A DNA stretch of 64,000 nucleotides from an uncultured Alistipes sp. (GTDB lineage Bacteria; Bacteroidota; Bacteroidia; Bacteroidales; Rikenellaceae), in contig CAJTYA010000007.1 of assembly GCA_910583985.1 (NCBI GenBank), positions 62,001 to 126,000 on the forward strand, written 5' to 3'. The notes under the pieces were generated by a model. That model was given only the letters and a program-made list of their open reading frames with translations. It made no database searches and had not been told where the DNA came from. The number at the start of each line of letters is the position of its first letter. Within the stretch, counting starts at the first letter, position 1. The translations under genes were made by a program, and so were the position numbers. Of the stretch, positions 44,249 through 53,441 are shown piece by piece.

Positions 44249-44623
44249 TCAGGCCTTGACCAGCGAGCGCCCCAGCCACACGAGCAGCAGCCCCAACACG
44301 GCACTCAGCCCGAAGTAGAGCCAGAAATAGAGCCAGTGCCGCTGCTGAAGCAACAGATACATGTCGTCGGCGAACGACGAAAAGGTCGTGAAGCCGCCGC
44401 AGAACCCCGTGATGAGGAAAACGTTCATCGAAGGCGAGATGACGTTCGTCTTCTCGGCCAGTCCGAAAAAGATTCCGATCACGAAACTGCCGACCACGTT
44501 GACGGCGAACGTGCCCCACGGAAAAGCGGAAACCGTGATGACATGGCACAGTTTCCCGGTCAGAAAGCGCAGGCACGTGCCGATGAAACCGCCCAGACCC
44601 GCGATGAGCATAGCTTTGATCAT
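44249..44623 (-). CDS. crcB: CrcB/Fluc-type fluoride channel
   Basis: A 124-residue four-helix membrane protein of the Fluc family that exports fluoride as a dual-topology dimer. GGFIGTCLRFLTGKL at about 10-24, WGTFAVNVVGSFVIGIFFGL near 34-53 (conserved Asn), and GFCGGFTTFSSFADD near 71-85 (central Na+ and Phe-box region) are diagnostic. The start at 44623 (MIKAMLIAGLGG) gives the normal first helix; the upstream in-frame extension is hydrophilic and not family-like. No fluoride riboswitch consensus is seen in the 200 bases before it. It is divergent from ureA. Confidence 0.93.
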   Translation of the reverse strand: MIKAMLIAGLGGFIGTCLRFLTGKLCHVITVSAFPWGTFAVNVVGSFVIGIFFGLAEKTNVISPSMNVFLITGFCGGFTTFSSFADDMYLLLQQRHWLYFWLYFGLSAVLGLLLVWLGRSLVKA

Positions 44624-44830
44624 AACCGATGATTTTTTATTGGTTTCCACGGGCGGAGAATCAAATTTGGTGCCAGCACCCGATCCTTTTCCCGGCTTCG
44701 GTTTTCGGCGTCGGCATGGCATGCTTTTTGTCCTTCCTTTGCCGGTCGCACGAGCGTACCCGAAGAGCGGAGCCGCACGTCCCTTTTCCCGACGCATTTA
44801 CTCTCAACCACTAATAAAATATTTCGCACT

Positions 44831-45133
44831 ATGCATCTGACACCGAAAGAGATCGACAAGTTGACGCTGCTTTCGCTCGGCATGATTGCCGAAAGGCGTC
44901 TGAAAAAAGGGCTCAAGCTCAACTATCCGGAGGCCGTGGCCTACATCACCTCCTCGGCCCTCGAAGGAGCGCGGGAAGGCAAAACCGTCGAAGAGGTCAT
45001 GAAAGACGCCGCTTCGGTTCTCACCCGCAGCGACGTCATGGAAGGCGTGGCCGACATGATCGGTCTGCTTCAGGTCGAAGCCGTATTCACCGACGGTTCG
45101 CGTCTGGTGAGCATCCACCATCCGATCAAATAA
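44831..45133 (+). CDS. ureA: urease gamma subunit
   Basis: The 100-residue gamma subunit of nickel urease, which hydrolyses urea to ammonia and carbamate. It begins with the family sequence [20 protein letters not shown] and contains [20 protein letters not shown] and the C-terminal [14 protein letters not shown]. Length is standard. It opens a run of eleven same-direction genes covering enzyme, maturation, urea uptake and nickel uptake. An AT-rich 40-base stretch lies just before it, but no exact promoter consensus was found. Confidence 0.96.
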   Translation: MHLTPKEIDKLTLLSLGMIAERRLKKGLKLNYPEAVAYITSSALEGAREGKTVEEVMKDAASVLTRSDVMEGVADMIGLLQVEAVFTDGSRLVSIHHPIK

Positions 45134-45151
45134 CGTTAAAACGAACGACTT

Positions 45152-45757
45152 ATGAATACACAGCAACCGACTTCGGACAAAAAAGCCCCGGCAGAAGCCG
45201 CAGAAAGGCAACCGGCCGAAGCCCTCTACCCCGGTCAGAAGGGATTCGCTCCCGGACAGCCGGTGGCCGTAGGAGGCGAGATCCTGCTGGGCGACGCCAT
45301 CGAATACAACGCCGACCGCAAAACCGTCAAACTCTCCGTGCGCAACACGGGCGACCGTCCTATCCAGATCGGATCGCACTTCCATTTCTTCGAGGTGAAC
45401 CGCTATCTGGAATTCGACCGCGACGCCGCCTTCGGCTGCCACCTGAACATTCCCGCCACGACGGCCGTGCGCTTCGAACCCGGCGACCTGAAAGAGGTCG
45501 AACTGGTGCCCTTCTCCGGCAAACGCCGCGTGATCGGTTTCAACGGGCTGGTCATGGGCTATACGGGCGAAGAGGACGATCCCTCCTACTATCCGGTCCA
45601 TCTGGCCGCCGTGCGCCGCGCTCGACACGCAGGCTTCAAGAGCACGTCCGAAAGGAACCCGCAGAACGGGGCGGACAAAACGCGGAACGACGCCGCTGCC
45701 GCCGCACAAACCGCTCCCCGGACGCCGGAGAAAAACGATAACGACAAAAAACGATAG
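45152..45757 (+). CDS. ureB: urease beta subunit with extended termini
   Basis: A 201-residue beta subunit. The core at about residues 28-135 is normal ([53 protein letters not shown]). It carries about 25 extra residues at the start and a 50-residue charged, alanine-rich tail ([20 protein letters not shown] and onward). Ordinary UreB proteins are about 100-125 residues. The tail could be disordered or mediate assembly. It is 18 bases after ureA and 3 before ureC. Confidence 0.94.
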   Translation: MNTQQPTSDKKAPAEAAERQPAEALYPGQKGFAPGQPVAVGGEILLGDAIEYNADRKTVKLSVRNTGDRPIQIGSHFHFFEVNRYLEFDRDAAFGCHLNIPATTAVRFEPGDLKEVELVPFSGKRRVIGFNGLVMGYTGEEDDPSYYPVHLAAVRRARHAGFKSTSERNPQNGADKTRNDAAAAAQTAPRTPEKNDNDKKR

Positions 45758-45760
45758 AGC

Positions 45761-47479
45761 ATGGCAACGATTTCACGACAGGAATACAACAACCTTTTCG
45801 GGCCGACCGTAGGCGACAAGATCCGTCTGGGCGACACCGATCTATATGTGGAAATTGAAAAAGACTTGCGCGAATACGGCGACGAGGTCGTCTACGGAGG
45901 CGGCAAGACCATTCGCGACGGCATGGGGCTGGCCAACACGATGACCTCTTCCGAGGGATCGCTCGATCTGGTCATCACCAACGTGACGATCATCGACGCC
46001 AAGCTGGGCGTCGTGAAGGCCGACGTGGGCATCAAGGACGGCAAGATCGCCGGCATCGGCAAGGCGGGCAACCCCAATACGATGCGCGGCGTACATCCCG
46101 ACCTGATTACGGGCGCGGCCACGGACGCCATCTCCGGCGAACACCTCATCCTGACGGCGGCCGGCATCGACGGCCACGTGCACATGATCGCCCCGCAGCA
46201 GGCCTATACCGCGCTGAGCAACGGCATCACCACGCTCTTCGGCGGAGGCATCGGCCCCTCGGACGGTTCCAACGGTACGACGATCACTTCGGGACGCTGG
46301 AACCTCGAATACATGCTCCAGTCCATCGAGGCCCTGCCCGTGAACGTCGGCCTGCTGGGCAAAGGAAACTGCTCGGTGGCCCAGCCGATCGAAGAACAGA
46401 TTGAAGCGGGCGCCTGCGGGTTGAAAATCCACGAAGACTGGGGCTCCACGCCCGCAGCCATCCGCACCGCGCTCGACGTGGCGGACCGTTACGACATTCA
46501 GGTGGCCATCCACGCCGACACGCTCAACGAGGGCGGATACGTCGAAGACACGATCGCCGCCATCGACGGACGCACGATCCATACCTACCACACCGAAGGC
46601 GCCGGCGGCGGTCATGCGCCCGACCTGCTCAAGGTCGCGTCGATGCCCTACGTGCTGCCCTCCTCGACCAACCCCACGCTGCCCTTCGGCATCAACTCGC
46701 AGGCCGAACTGTTCGACATGATCATGGTGTGCCACAACCTCAACCCCAAGATCCCCTCGGACGTGGCCTTCGCCGAAAGCCGCGTGCGACCCGAAACGCA
46801 GGCCGCCGAAAACGTGCTGCACGATCTGGGCGTGCTGTCGATGGTTTCGTCCGACTCACAGGCCATGGGCCGCGTAGGCGAATCGTTCATGCGTACCTTC
46901 CAGATGGCGTCGTTCATGAAGAACGCCTGCGGCAAGCTGGCCGAAGACGCCGAAGGCAACGACAACTTCCGCGTACTGCGCTACATCGCCAAAGTCACGA
47001 TCAACCCGGCCGTCACCTTCGGCGTATCGGACTACCTCGGTTCGGTCGAAAAGGGCAAAGTGGCCGATCTGGTGCTCTGGGAACCGCAATTCTTCGGGGC
47101 CAAGCCCAAGATGGTCATCAAGGGTGGCATGATCAACTGGTCGAACATGGGCGATCCCAACGCTTCGCTGCCTACCCCGCAGCCGTGTTACTACCGTCCG
47201 ATGTACGGCGCGCTGGGTCACGCGATGCCCCGGACCTGCATGTCGTTCGTTTCGAATGCGGCCCATCAGAGCGGCATCAAGGAGCGACTGAGTCTCGAAC
47301 GCACGGTGCTGCCGGTGCGCCGGACCCGCCAGCTCACCAAGTACGACATGGTACGCAACGGCGGCATGCCCCGCATCGACATTGACCCCGAAACGTTCGC
47401 CGTAACGGTGAACGGCGTGCACGTCTACGTCAAACCGGCCGAAAAATTCCCGCTCGGCCAGCTCTACTGGTTCAGCTAA
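45761..47479 (+). CDS. ureC: urease alpha (catalytic) subunit
   Basis: The 572-residue catalytic subunit with every active-site residue present: nickel ligands His139 and His141 (GHVH), carbamylated Lys222 (GLKIHEDWG), His251 (AIHADT), His277 ([11 protein letters not shown]) and Asp365 (SSDSQAMGR), plus His224 for substrate and catalytic His325 (MVCHNLNPK). These are the Klebsiella positions shifted by five. C-terminal [16 protein letters not shown] and QLYWFS are standard. Only three bases separate it from ureB. A hairpin lies in the 72-base gap before ureE, suggesting differential expression of enzyme and accessory genes. Confidence 0.97.
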   Translation: MATISRQEYNNLFGPTVGDKIRLGDTDLYVEIEKDLREYGDEVVYGGGKTIRDGMGLANTMTSSEGSLDLVITNVTIIDAKLGVVKADVGIKDGKIAGIGKAGNPNTMRGVHPDLITGAATDAISGEHLILTAAGIDGHVHMIAPQQAYTALSNGITTLFGGGIGPSDGSNGTTITSGRWNLEYMLQSIEALPVNVGLLGKGNCSVAQPIEEQIEAGACGLKIHEDWGSTPAAIRTALDVADRYDIQVAIHADTLNEGGYVEDTIAAIDGRTIHTYHTEGAGGGHAPDLLKVASMPYVLPSSTNPTLPFGINSQAELFDMIMVCHNLNPKIPSDVAFAESRVRPETQAAENVLHDLGVLSMVSSDSQAMGRVGESFMRTFQMASFMKNACGKLAEDAEGNDNFRVLRYIAKVTINPAVTFGVSDYLGSVEKGKVADLVLWEPQFFGAKPKMVIKGGMINWSNMGDPNASLPTPQPCYYRPMYGALGHAMPRTCMSFVSNAAHQSGIKERLSLERTVLPVRRTRQLTKYDMVRNGGMPRIDIDPETFAVTVNGVHVYVKPAEKFPLGQLYWFS

Positions 47480-47485
47480 ATTCCC

Positions 47486-47520
47486 TTTCGGGGACCGCCC
47501 TGCAAAGGCGGCCCCCGAAA
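47486..47520 (+). promoter_or_regulatory. intercistronic hairpin between ureC and ureE
   Basis: TTTCGGGG-CCGCC pairs with GGCGG-CCCCGAAA (13 pairs, one mismatch, seven-base loop) just after the ureC stop. With no T run it is more likely an mRNA stabiliser or partial attenuator than a full terminator. Confidence 0.55.
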
Positions 47521-47551
47521 TTCGATTATCCTTTACGAAAAAACCGACCGA

Positions 47552-48133
47552 ATGAAAATCTACACCGAAATCACAGGCAACCTCCACGCGCCCGAATGGA
47601 AGGCACGCGCGCAGGAAGCCGATGTCGAGTATCTCGACCTCGACCAATGGACGGCCCAGAAGAGCCGTTTCGTCGTAAAGAGCGCCCGCGGCAACGAATA
47701 CGCCGTCGCGCTGGCCCGTCACTCGCAACTGCACGACGGCGACATCATCGAATACCTGCCCGAAGAGCGCCGCATCGTCGCGCTGCGCATCTGCCTGAGC
47801 GACGTGCTGGTGGCCGACCTCGGCGCGCTGAGAGAACAGAATCCCGAAATCATCATCCACACGGCCGTCGAGCTGGGACACGCCATCGGCAACCAGCACT
47901 GGCCTGCCGTGGTCAAGGGGACCAAAGTGTACGTTCCGCTCACGGTGGACCGCAAAGTGATGGACAGCGTCATGCGCACGCACCGCATCGAGGACGTCTC
48001 GTGGTCGTTCCAGCCCGGTTCCGAGGTGATTCCCTATCTGGCCCCTCACGAAATCCGGCGGCTGTTCGGCGGCACCGGTCCCGACAGCGACGTGCATCAC
48101 CACCGCCATCCCGATTACGAACACGCACACTAA
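47552..48133 (+). CDS. ureE: urease nickel metallochaperone UreE
   Basis: A 193-residue nickel chaperone. The N-terminal peptide-binding domain covers about 1-75; the metal-binding domain follows, with IHTAVELGHAIGNQHWPAVV near 107-126 containing the conserved His pair. The C-terminus is histidine-rich (DVHHHRHPDYEHAH), typical of UreE that stores several nickel ions. It delivers nickel to UreG. It is 12 bases before ureF. The family is clear despite modest N-terminal conservation. Confidence 0.93.
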   Translation: MKIYTEITGNLHAPEWKARAQEADVEYLDLDQWTAQKSRFVVKSARGNEYAVALARHSQLHDGDIIEYLPEERRIVALRICLSDVLVADLGALREQNPEIIIHTAVELGHAIGNQHWPAVVKGTKVYVPLTVDRKVMDSVMRTHRIEDVSWSFQPGSEVIPYLAPHEIRRLFGGTGPDSDVHHHRHPDYEHAH

Positions 48134-48145
48134 ACGCCGAAACGT

Positions 48146-48838
48146 ATGTCCAACGAAGCGACCGAACTCTTGCGGCTGCTGCAATTCTCCGATTCGGCTT
48201 TTCCCGTCGGCTCCTTTTCGTTTTCGAACGGCATGGAGACGGCGGCCGAAGAGGGGCTCGTCCGCGACGCCGCGACCCTCGAAGAATATACCTTCGACAT
48301 CGTGCGACAGGCTGCCTTCACCGACGGCGTGGCCGCACTGCACGCCTACCGAAGCCGGGAACAGGGCCGCTACGACGGCATCCCCGAAGCCGACCGGTAC
48401 GTGATCCTGTGCAAAATGAACACCGAGGCCCGGCAGATGACGCTGCGCATGGGCAAAAAACTGGCCGAACTCTCCCGCCGCATCCTCTCGGACGACATCG
48501 TCGAGCGCTGGCTCGGCGAGATCGACGCCGGTCGGACGCCGGGAACCTATCCCGTGGCGCAGGGCATCCTCTTCGCCGCGTGCGGCATATCGGAACGGGG
48601 GCTTTTCTGTTCGCAACAGTACGGCACGGCCAACATGGTGCTCAGCGCCGCACTCCGCTGCGTGCGGGTCTCCCATTACGACACGCAACGGATTCTGTTC
48701 GACATGAGCCGCCGCATCGACGACATGTACCGTATCGCGAGCGAAATGGAACTCGACGAAATGCACGCCTTCGCGCCGCAGACGGACATTCTGGCCTCGC
48801 TGCACGAAAAGGGACTCAAACGAATGTTTATGAACTGA
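48146..48838 (+). CDS. ureF: urease accessory protein UreF
   Basis: A 230-residue all-helical protein that recruits UreG and gates GTP-dependent nickel transfer. Diagnostic blocks are LLRLLQFSDSAFPVGSFSFS at about 8-27, ending NGMETA, and PVAQGILFAACGI near 137, with the C-terminal helical segment ALRCVRVSHYDTQ. Length is normal. It forms a complex with UreD and UreG on apo-urease. It is 34 bases before ureG. Confidence 0.93.
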   Translation: MSNEATELLRLLQFSDSAFPVGSFSFSNGMETAAEEGLVRDAATLEEYTFDIVRQAAFTDGVAALHAYRSREQGRYDGIPEADRYVILCKMNTEARQMTLRMGKKLAELSRRILSDDIVERWLGEIDAGRTPGTYPVAQGILFAACGISERGLFCSQQYGTANMVLSAALRCVRVSHYDTQRILFDMSRRIDDMYRIASEMELDEMHAFAPQTDILASLHEKGLKRMFMN

Positions 48839-48872
48839 AAAAACGAACCCGCATCAAAAACAAAAACCCACT

Positions 48873-49526
48873 ATGAACAACACTTGCAGAATAGGAATCG
48901 GCGGACCGGTAGGTTCGGGAAAAACGGCGCTCATCGAAGCCATCACCCCCCGCCTGCTCGACATGGGCTATAAAGTGCTCATCATCACCAACGACGTAGT
49001 CACCACCGAAGACGCCAAACACGTGCGCAAAATGCTCAAGGGCATCCTGGTCGAGGAGCGCATCATCGGCGTCGAGACGGGCGCCTGCCCGCACACGGCC
49101 GTGCGCGAAGACCCCTCGATGAACATCGCGGCCGTCGAAGAGATGGAAGCGCGCTTCCCGGACGGCGACATCGTACTCATCGAATCGGGCGGCGACAACC
49201 TGACGCTCACGTTCAGCCCCGCGCTGGTGGACTTCTTCATCTACGTGATCGACGTGGCCGCCGGCGACAAGATTCCGCGCAAAGACGGTCCCGGCATATC
49301 GCAGTCCGACATTCTGGTCATCAACAAGACCGACCTGGCTCCCTACGTCCACGCCGATCTGGAAGTCATGCGCCGCGACTCGGAAGCCATGCGCCCCGGC
49401 AAGCCGTTCATCTTCACGAACTGCATGACCGGAGAGGGCATCGACGAGCTGGTGGAACTCATCCGCCGCACGGCCCTTTTCGACATCGACCTCAACCGCA
49501 AAGAGGAAACACCCGCCACCGTATGA
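48873..49526 (+). CDS. ureG: urease accessory GTPase UreG
   Basis: A 217-residue SIMIBI-class GTPase that drives nickel insertion. The P-loop GGPVGSGKTALIE is at 10-22, the nickel-binding CPH in VETGACPHTAVREDPSMN is near 70, and SGGDNLTLTFSPALVDFFIY and the base motif VINKTDLAPYV follow. Its stop overlaps the ureD start (ATGA), giving translational coupling with its partner. Confidence 0.96.
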   Translation: MNNTCRIGIGGPVGSGKTALIEAITPRLLDMGYKVLIITNDVVTTEDAKHVRKMLKGILVEERIIGVETGACPHTAVREDPSMNIAAVEEMEARFPDGDIVLIESGGDNLTLTFSPALVDFFIYVIDVAAGDKIPRKDGPGISQSDILVINKTDLAPYVHADLEVMRRDSEAMRPGKPFIFTNCMTGEGIDELVELIRRTALFDIDLNRKEETPATV

Positions 49527-50443
49527 CGATGAATTTCGCGACAGCCAAAGAGATGCGCCCGTACCTCGCGGAGCCGAAGGCCATGCCCGTCGGCTCTCCG
49601 GGGAAAACGGGCTACCTGCGTCTGGGTTTCGAACTCGACGCCGAGGGCCGCTCCGTCATGCGCGACTGGGAGCGGCGCGCGCCGCTCATCGTGCAGCAGG
49701 AGCTCTACTTCGACGAGGCGATGCCCGAAATGCCCTGCGTCTATATCCTCTCGTCGGGAGGGCCCAACGTGGACGGCGACCGCTACGAACAGAACTTCAC
49801 GGTCCATCGCGACGCCTTCGCCCACATCTCGACGGGCGCGGCCACGAAACTGGCCGAGATGCGCCACAACTATTCGGGCCTGCGCCAACGCTTCGAGCTC
49901 GAAGAGAACGCCTATCTGGAATACCTTCCCGAACCGACCATCCCGTGCGCCCATACCCGCTTCATCGCCGACACAGAAATCCGCATCGCACCTTCGGCGA
50001 CGCTTTTCTACTCGGAGATCTACATGAGCGGACGCAAATATTTCCGCGACGGCGAACGGTTCCGCTACGACATCCTCTCGGTCTGCACGCGGGCCGAACG
50101 TCCGGACGGCGAACGGCTTTTCCGCGAAAAATTCGTCGTCCGGCCCGACGAACGCACGCCTGAGACGCTGGGCGTCATGAACGGCTACGACGTCTTCGCG
50201 AACGTCATCGTACTGACGCCGCGCGAACACGCCGACCGGATCTACGAGCAGACGGAAGCCTTCATCGACCGCGATCGGAAGCTGGCGGCCGGCATCACCC
50301 GCCTGCCGGGCGACTGCGGGTTGCTCTACAAGGCGCTCGGCGCAGAGACCGGTCCCGTGAAACGACTCGTCAGGGAATTCTGCTCCACGGTGCGGATGCA
50401 GGTCAAAGGCAAACCGCTGCCCGAAGAGTTCCCGTGGCGATAG
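49523..50443 (+). CDS. ureD: urease accessory protein UreD/UreH
   Basis: A 306-residue beta-helical scaffold that contacts urease and channels nickel during maturation. Recognisable UreD blocks are PLIVQQELYFDEAMPEMPCV near 53, ILSSGGPNVDGDRYEQNFTV near 75, HISTGAATKLAEM near 99 and LEYLPEPTIPCAHTRF near 133. It starts inside the ureG stop codon. It is placed last among the maturation genes, unlike many operons where ureD comes first. It is followed 35 bases later by the urea transporter. Confidence 0.92.
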   Translation: MTMNFATAKEMRPYLAEPKAMPVGSPGKTGYLRLGFELDAEGRSVMRDWERRAPLIVQQELYFDEAMPEMPCVYILSSGGPNVDGDRYEQNFTVHRDAFAHISTGAATKLAEMRHNYSGLRQRFELEENAYLEYLPEPTIPCAHTRFIADTEIRIAPSATLFYSEIYMSGRKYFRDGERFRYDILSVCTRAERPDGERLFREKFVVRPDERTPETLGVMNGYDVFANVIVLTPREHADRIYEQTEAFIDRDRKLAAGITRLPGDCGLLYKALGAETGPVKRLVREFCSTVRMQVKGKPLPEEFPWR

Positions 50444-50478
50444 AACGACAGAACGTTAAACCGAAAAACTTTCCGACG

Positions 50479-51525
50479 ATGACGAACACGGCAGCCGGCA
50501 CGAAATATTCCGGCGACGAATCCCTCGAATTTATCCGGTCGCTGCTGCGCGGCGCCGGACAGGTCATGTTCCAGAACAGCGCATGGACGGGCCTGCTCTT
50601 TCTGTGCGGCATATTCTGGGGCGCATACGCCCAAGGCACGGGCATCGTGGCTTGGGGCGCGCTGTTGGGCTTGACGGTTTCGACCCTCGCGGGCCGCCTG
50701 CTGGGTCTGCCGGCCGAGGACGGACGGCAGGGACTGTGGGGCTTCAACGGCATTCTGGTGGGATGCGCCTTTCCCACGTTCATGGGCAACACCGTGTGGA
50801 TGTGGCTAGCGCTGATGCTTTGCGCCGCGCTCACCACGTGGGTGCGTACCGGATTCAACAACGTGATGGCGCCTTGGAAGACGAACTCGCTCACTTTCCC
50901 GTTCGTGTTCTGCACATGGATGTTCCTTCTGGCCGCCAGAGCCATGCACGGCATGCCGCCCGCACATATGTCCGAACCGGGGCTTCCGGGCGCTTTCGCC
51001 TCGGCGGCCCATCCCGACCTCGGCCTGCTGGTCGAAGGGTGGCTCAAGGGCATCGCGCAGGTCTTCCTCATCGACTCGTGGGTGACCGGCCTGCTGTTTC
51101 TCGTCGGTCTGCTGCTCTGCAACCGCTGGGCCGCGCTGTGGGCCGCCGTCGGTTCGGCGCTGGCCGTGCTGACGGCCGTCGCGCTGAAAGCCTCGGCGAG
51201 CGACATCGCCGAAGGGCTCTACGGCTTCAGCCCCACGCTGACGGCCATCGCACTGGCCACGGTGTTCTACAAGCCCGGCCCGAAATCGGCGCTCTGGACC
51301 GTACTGGGTATTTTGGTCACGGTATTCGTCCAGGCAGGCATGAACGTACTGACGACCCCGCTGGGCCTCGCCACGCTGACGGCGCCGTTCTGCATCGTCA
51401 CATGGCTGTTCCTGCTGCCGCTTATCCGGTTCGACAGCGAACGGAAGCCCGACCATTCGAACTGGAACGCCGCGAACAAAACGCACCTGCCGCCGTCCGA
51501 CGGGACCGCCCGCGACGAGCGGTAG
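50479..51525 (+). CDS. urea transporter (UT family)
   Basis: A 348-residue membrane channel of the UT family (PF03253) for facilitated urea entry. The two pseudo-symmetric halves are visible: GRQGLWGFNGILVGCAFPTF near 92 and SDIAEGLYGFSPTLTAIALA near 242 form the selectivity regions, each followed by hydrophobic helices. About ten membrane segments are present. The ATG at 50479 (MTNTAAGTKYS) is chosen; the earlier in-frame GTG lies within ureD. Its position directly after ureD shows that urea uptake is built into the operon. Confidence 0.92.
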   Translation: MTNTAAGTKYSGDESLEFIRSLLRGAGQVMFQNSAWTGLLFLCGIFWGAYAQGTGIVAWGALLGLTVSTLAGRLLGLPAEDGRQGLWGFNGILVGCAFPTFMGNTVWMWLALMLCAALTTWVRTGFNNVMAPWKTNSLTFPFVFCTWMFLLAARAMHGMPPAHMSEPGLPGAFASAAHPDLGLLVEGWLKGIAQVFLIDSWVTGLLFLVGLLLCNRWAALWAAVGSALAVLTAVALKASASDIAEGLYGFSPTLTAIALATVFYKPGPKSALWTVLGILVTVFVQAGMNVLTTPLGLATLTAPFCIVTWLFLLPLIRFDSERKPDHSNWNAANKTHLPPSDGTARDER

Positions 51526-51619
51526 AGCGAACCGTTCCTCCGGAGCCGGCCGGTTCCGAGCCCTCCTCCCTTCGGGCGGCACGCTCCGTAAAAACAACCA
51601 ACCTCAAAAAACCGAACGC

Positions 51620-52609
51620 ATGCACATGTCCGACGCTCTGGTCTCCCCGCCGGTTTTCGCCGTCGCGGGAGCCGTGTCGCTGGCCCTGCTGGGCACGGCG
51701 ATCTTCAAAGTGAAACAGAAGCGGAACGAAGACGATCCGTCCGCACAGAACGAGCGCATCGTGCCGCTCATGGGCGTGATGGGCGCCTTCGTCTTCGCCG
51801 CCCAGATGATCAACTTTTCGATCCCCGGAACGGGTTCGAGCGGCCATATCGTGGGCGGCATCCTCCTTTCGGCCGTACTGGGTCCTTGGGCCGCGCTCAT
51901 CACGCTCGCCTCGGTGCTGGTCATCCAATGTCTGGTCTTCGCCGACGGCGGCTTCATGGCGCTGGGCTGCAACATCCTCAACATGGCCGTATGCTCGTGC
52001 CTGCTGGCCTATCCGCTGATATTCCGTCCGCTCGTGCGGGGGAACCTGTCCACGGGCCGCATTTTCGCCGCCTCGCTGCTCGCCTCGGTCGTGGGTCTCG
52101 AACTCGGTGCGCTGGCCGTGACGGCCGAAACCGAACTTTCGGGCATCACGGCGCTGCCGACAGGAAAATTCCTGATGTTCATGCTGCCGATCCATCTGCT
52201 CATCGGCATCGGCGAAGGGCTGGCTACGGCCGCCGTGCTGTGCGCGGTACGGAAATACAAGCCCGAACTGCTCGTCGACATCCGCCGGACGGGAGGAACG
52301 GGCAAAACCTCGTGGGGCAAAGCCCTCGCCGGACTGTCGCTCGCGGCGCTGCTGCTGGGCGGATCGTTCTCGTGGATCGCCTCGTCGGACCCCGACGGAC
52401 TCGAATGGTCGATCGCCCGCACGACGGGAGCGGACGAACCCGAAGCCGCGGACGACCCGCTGCACCGCACGGCCGCCTCGATCCAGCGGACCACGGCCCT
52501 CATGCCCGACTACGACACTTCGCTGGCCGGCATCGTGGGCAGCGGAGCGATCCTGCTGGCCGTATTCGGCCTCTCCAGCCTGTTCGGACCGAGCCGCCGC
52601 CAACCATGA
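51620..52609 (+). CDS. nickel/cobalt ECF importer substrate component (NikMN/CbiM-like)
   Basis: A 329-residue membrane protein of the CbiM/NikM type. The N-terminal Met-His (MHMSDAL) is the metal-coordinating start of this family, which fixes the start codon. GTGSSGHIVGGILLSAVLGP near 73, with the conserved His, and GGFMALGCNILNMAVCSC near 113 complete the site. After the core, two extra helices flank a PDGLEWS motif near residue 257, the signature of NikN/CbiN, so this is a NikMN-like fusion. Nickel is the likely ion because the operon encodes urease; cobalt cannot be excluded. It overlaps cbiQ by four bases. Confidence 0.92.
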   Translation: MHMSDALVSPPVFAVAGAVSLALLGTAIFKVKQKRNEDDPSAQNERIVPLMGVMGAFVFAAQMINFSIPGTGSSGHIVGGILLSAVLGPWAALITLASVLVIQCLVFADGGFMALGCNILNMAVCSCLLAYPLIFRPLVRGNLSTGRIFAASLLASVVGLELGALAVTAETELSGITALPTGKFLMFMLPIHLLIGIGEGLATAAVLCAVRKYKPELLVDIRRTGGTGKTSWGKALAGLSLAALLLGGSFSWIASSDPDGLEWSIARTTGADEPEAADDPLHRTAASIQRTTALMPDYDTSLAGIVGSGAILLAVFGLSSLFGPSRRQP

Positions 52610-53436
52610 AAGACCGATTGCAGAAGGCCCTCTACGCACTCGACGACATGGAGCGCGCCGAGCGGACAGGCAGCCCGCTCCACGACATCGACCCGCGGGC
52701 CAAGCTCGTCGTGACGACGGTCTTCCTCATAACGATGCTCTCCGTCCCGCTCCATCGGTTCTCGGAGCTTCTGCTCTATTTCGCCTTTCCGCTCGCCGGC
52801 TCGGCCATGGGCGCCATGCGTTACGGACAACTTTTCCGCCGTTCGCTCGTCGTGCTGCCGTTCGTGGCTCTGATCGGTCTGTTCAACGTCTTCTACGAGA
52901 GGACGCCCGTTTTCCGCATAGGAACGGTGAGCATTACCGAAGGATGGATCGGCTTCGCGTCGATCCTGCTGCGCGGACTGCTCTCGGTGCAAGCCCTGCT
53001 GCTACTCATCCGCTCGACGGGCTACTACCGCCTCTGCCGCAGCATGCAGCGGATGGGCATGCCGTCGCTTTTCGCCGCGCAACTGCTTTTCGTCTTCCGT
53101 TACCTGCGGGTGCTCGTCGAGGAGGCCCTCCGCATGAAACAGGCCCGCGACGCCCGCGGCTACGGCCGCAGCTCCTATCCGCTTCCGATGTGGGGCACCT
53201 TCGTCGGACAGTTGATGATCCGCACCTTCGACCGGGCCGAACTCGTCTACCGCGCCATGCTCGCACGGGGATTCACCGGACGCATTCCGGATTGCACCTT
53301 CCGCGAACAGCCGCACTGGCAGTGGCGCGACAGCGCATTCGTGGCGCTGTGGTGCTCCGCTTTCGTTTTCATCCGCCTGTACGGCCCCGCCGAAACCCTC
53401 GCGCGGACGCTGGGCGGACATCCACTCATTCCATAG
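52606..53436 (+). CDS. cbiQ: ECF transmembrane component CbiQ/NikQ
   Basis: A 276-residue T component that couples ATP hydrolysis to the substrate component. It has four or five hydrophobic helices and the coupling-helix motif ARDARGYGRSS (AxxxRG type) near 181; AMLARGFTGRIP near 224 is the second such motif. It starts at the ATGA overlap with the NikMN-like gene and is followed after five bases by the ATPase gene. Context assigns it to nickel import for urease. Confidence 0.92.
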   Translation: MKDRLQKALYALDDMERAERTGSPLHDIDPRAKLVVTTVFLITMLSVPLHRFSELLLYFAFPLAGSAMGAMRYGQLFRRSLVVLPFVALIGLFNVFYERTPVFRIGTVSITEGWIGFASILLRGLLSVQALLLLIRSTGYYRLCRSMQRMGMPSLFAAQLLFVFRYLRVLVEEALRMKQARDARGYGRSSYPLPMWGTFVGQLMIRTFDRAELVYRAMLARGFTGRIPDCTFREQPHWQWRDSAFVALWCSAFVFIRLYGPAETLARTLGGHPLIP

Positions 53437-53441
53437 ACCGC

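Noticed and set aside
44624..44830. Fluoride riboswitch before crcB
   Set aside because: I looked for the conserved pseudoknot core on the minus strand and found only a short GGTGC-CA-GCACC dyad; not enough.
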